6,534 bases of DNA from Opitutia bacterium (GTDB lineage: Bacteria > Verrucomicrobiota > Verrucomicrobiae > Opitutales > UBA953), in NCBI GenBank assembly GCA_947488485.1, contig CANKZO010000128.1, positions 1 to 6,534 of the forward strand, in the 5' to 3' direction. Below the pieces are notes generated by a model. The model saw nothing but the letters and a program-made list of their open reading frames with translations. It did not search any database and had not been told where the DNA came from. Both the position numbers and the translations under genes were made by a program. Shown here in pieces: positions 6,119-6,534 of the stretch. Every line of letters begins with the position of its first letter. Positions within the stretch are counted from its first letter, which is position 1.

Positions 6119-6534
6119 GTGGCCTCGCTGGCGTCATTCGACCGCAAGAAGGGCGCCGACCGCCCGGGCATCGCGGGCGTCGACGAAGCGGGCCGTGGTT
6201 CGCTCTGCGGGCCGGTGATCGCCGCGGCGGTGCTGCTCGACGCGGGTTTCTACGGCGAGCCGGCCTGGCTGCGGAAACTTTCCGGCGCCAATGATTCCAA
6301 GAAGCTGACGGCCGAGAAGCGTTCCGAACTGCGCGAGGCCATCGCGAAGATGGAAGCCGAAGGCAAGTTGCGGACCGCCTGGGCGGCGGGCTCGGTGCTG
6401 GAAATCTCGGCGCACAACATCCTCGGAGCCACGCGCCTCGCGATGGCGCGCTGTATCGCCAAGCTGGCCGTGGGCCCGATCGCCCCGCTCTTCGCCGCCG
6501 CCGGCACCGAAGGCGAACTCTTCGGTCGGACCGA
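6119..6534 (+). CDS. rnhB: ribonuclease HII, C-terminus beyond the window
   Basis: The first 138 residues of an RNase HII, which incises DNA 5' of embedded ribonucleotides to start ribonucleotide excision repair. The diagnostic signature [19 protein letters not shown] is present, with catalytic D22 and E23 and the GRG motif at 25-27. [14 protein letters not shown] (58-71) and [15 protein letters not shown] (99-113) follow at the expected places. The remaining two catalytic aspartates would lie past the window edge. The start must be the GTG at 6119, since the frame upstream closes at the rnhC stop (6113-6115) and no other usual start codon precedes the active site. Compared with E. coli, there are extra residues before NDSKKL ([14 protein letters not shown] region) and after CIAKL. 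It shares the rnhC frame, separated only by TAA-GCC, suggesting an operon with translational coupling. The AAGG about 12 bases upstream is too distant to be a strong ribosome binding site. Confidence 0.9.
   Translation, partial: MASLASFDRKKGADRPGIAGVDEAGRGSLCGPVIAAAVLLDAGFYGEPAWLRKLSGANDSKKLTAEKRSELREAIAKMEAEGKLRTAWAAGSVLEISAHNILGATRLAMARCIAKLAVGPIAPLFAAAGTEGELFGRT

Noticed and set aside
1..6534. mobile element, CRISPR array, toxin-antitoxin or defence system
   Set aside because: No transposase, integrase, terminal repeats, spaced repeat array or defence domain was found; every long gene belongs to a metabolic, envelope or repair family.

Overview
The window is G+C-rich, gene-dense chromosomal DNA with C/G-favouring codon ends. 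It probably comes from a high-GC Gram-negative bacterium of the Planctomycetes-Verrucomicrobia-Chlamydiae group, most likely a Verrucomicrobium of the Opitutae type. The clues are a Tat-exported lipoprotein beta-propeller of a kind common in Verrucomicrobia and Planctomycetes, a secreted TlpA-like thioredoxin fused to a helical repeat tail, coexisting RNase HIII and RNase HII genes, and no clear Shine-Dalgarno sequence before any gene. The placement is inference from gene content, not a search result.

Layout. Positions 1-49 are a pyrimidine-rich leader with a weak candidate promoter. Positions 50-1177 (+) encode a secreted thioredoxin-fold protein with a TPR-like C-terminal half. The 1178-1276 gap holds an imperfect hairpin with a UCCG loop, then four copies of a 7-bp tandem repeat ending four bases before the next start codon. 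Positions 1277-2539 (+) encode the Tat lipoprotein propeller. The 2540-2606 gap holds a Pho-box-like direct repeat (CCGTCAC twice, 11-bp period) and a short perfect hairpin. Positions 2607-4031 (+) encode a two-domain polyphosphate:AMP phosphotransferase (class II PPK2) whose first domain has lost its P-loop. Positions 3991-5058 (-) encode MutY adenine DNA glycosylase, converging on and overlapping the phosphotransferase gene by 41 bp. After a 46-bp divergent gap, 5105-6115 (+) encodes RNase HIII. Three bases after its stop codon, a GTG at 6119 opens an RNase HII gene that runs off the window end.

How the genes relate. The left part deals with envelope and secreted functions. The phosphotransferase links to polyphosphate and adenine nucleotide metabolism, and the Pho-box-like repeat hints at phosphate control. 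The right part is a genome-maintenance group: MutY removes adenine opposite 8-oxoguanine, while the two type 2 RNases H remove RNA from DNA (hybrids and embedded ribonucleotides). No mobile element, CRISPR array, tRNA or rRNA was seen. No clearly new system is present. The best leads are the Pho-box-like repeat, the heptamer repeat, the tandem in-frame RNase H pair, the degenerate phosphotransferase domain and the 3' overlap with mutY.
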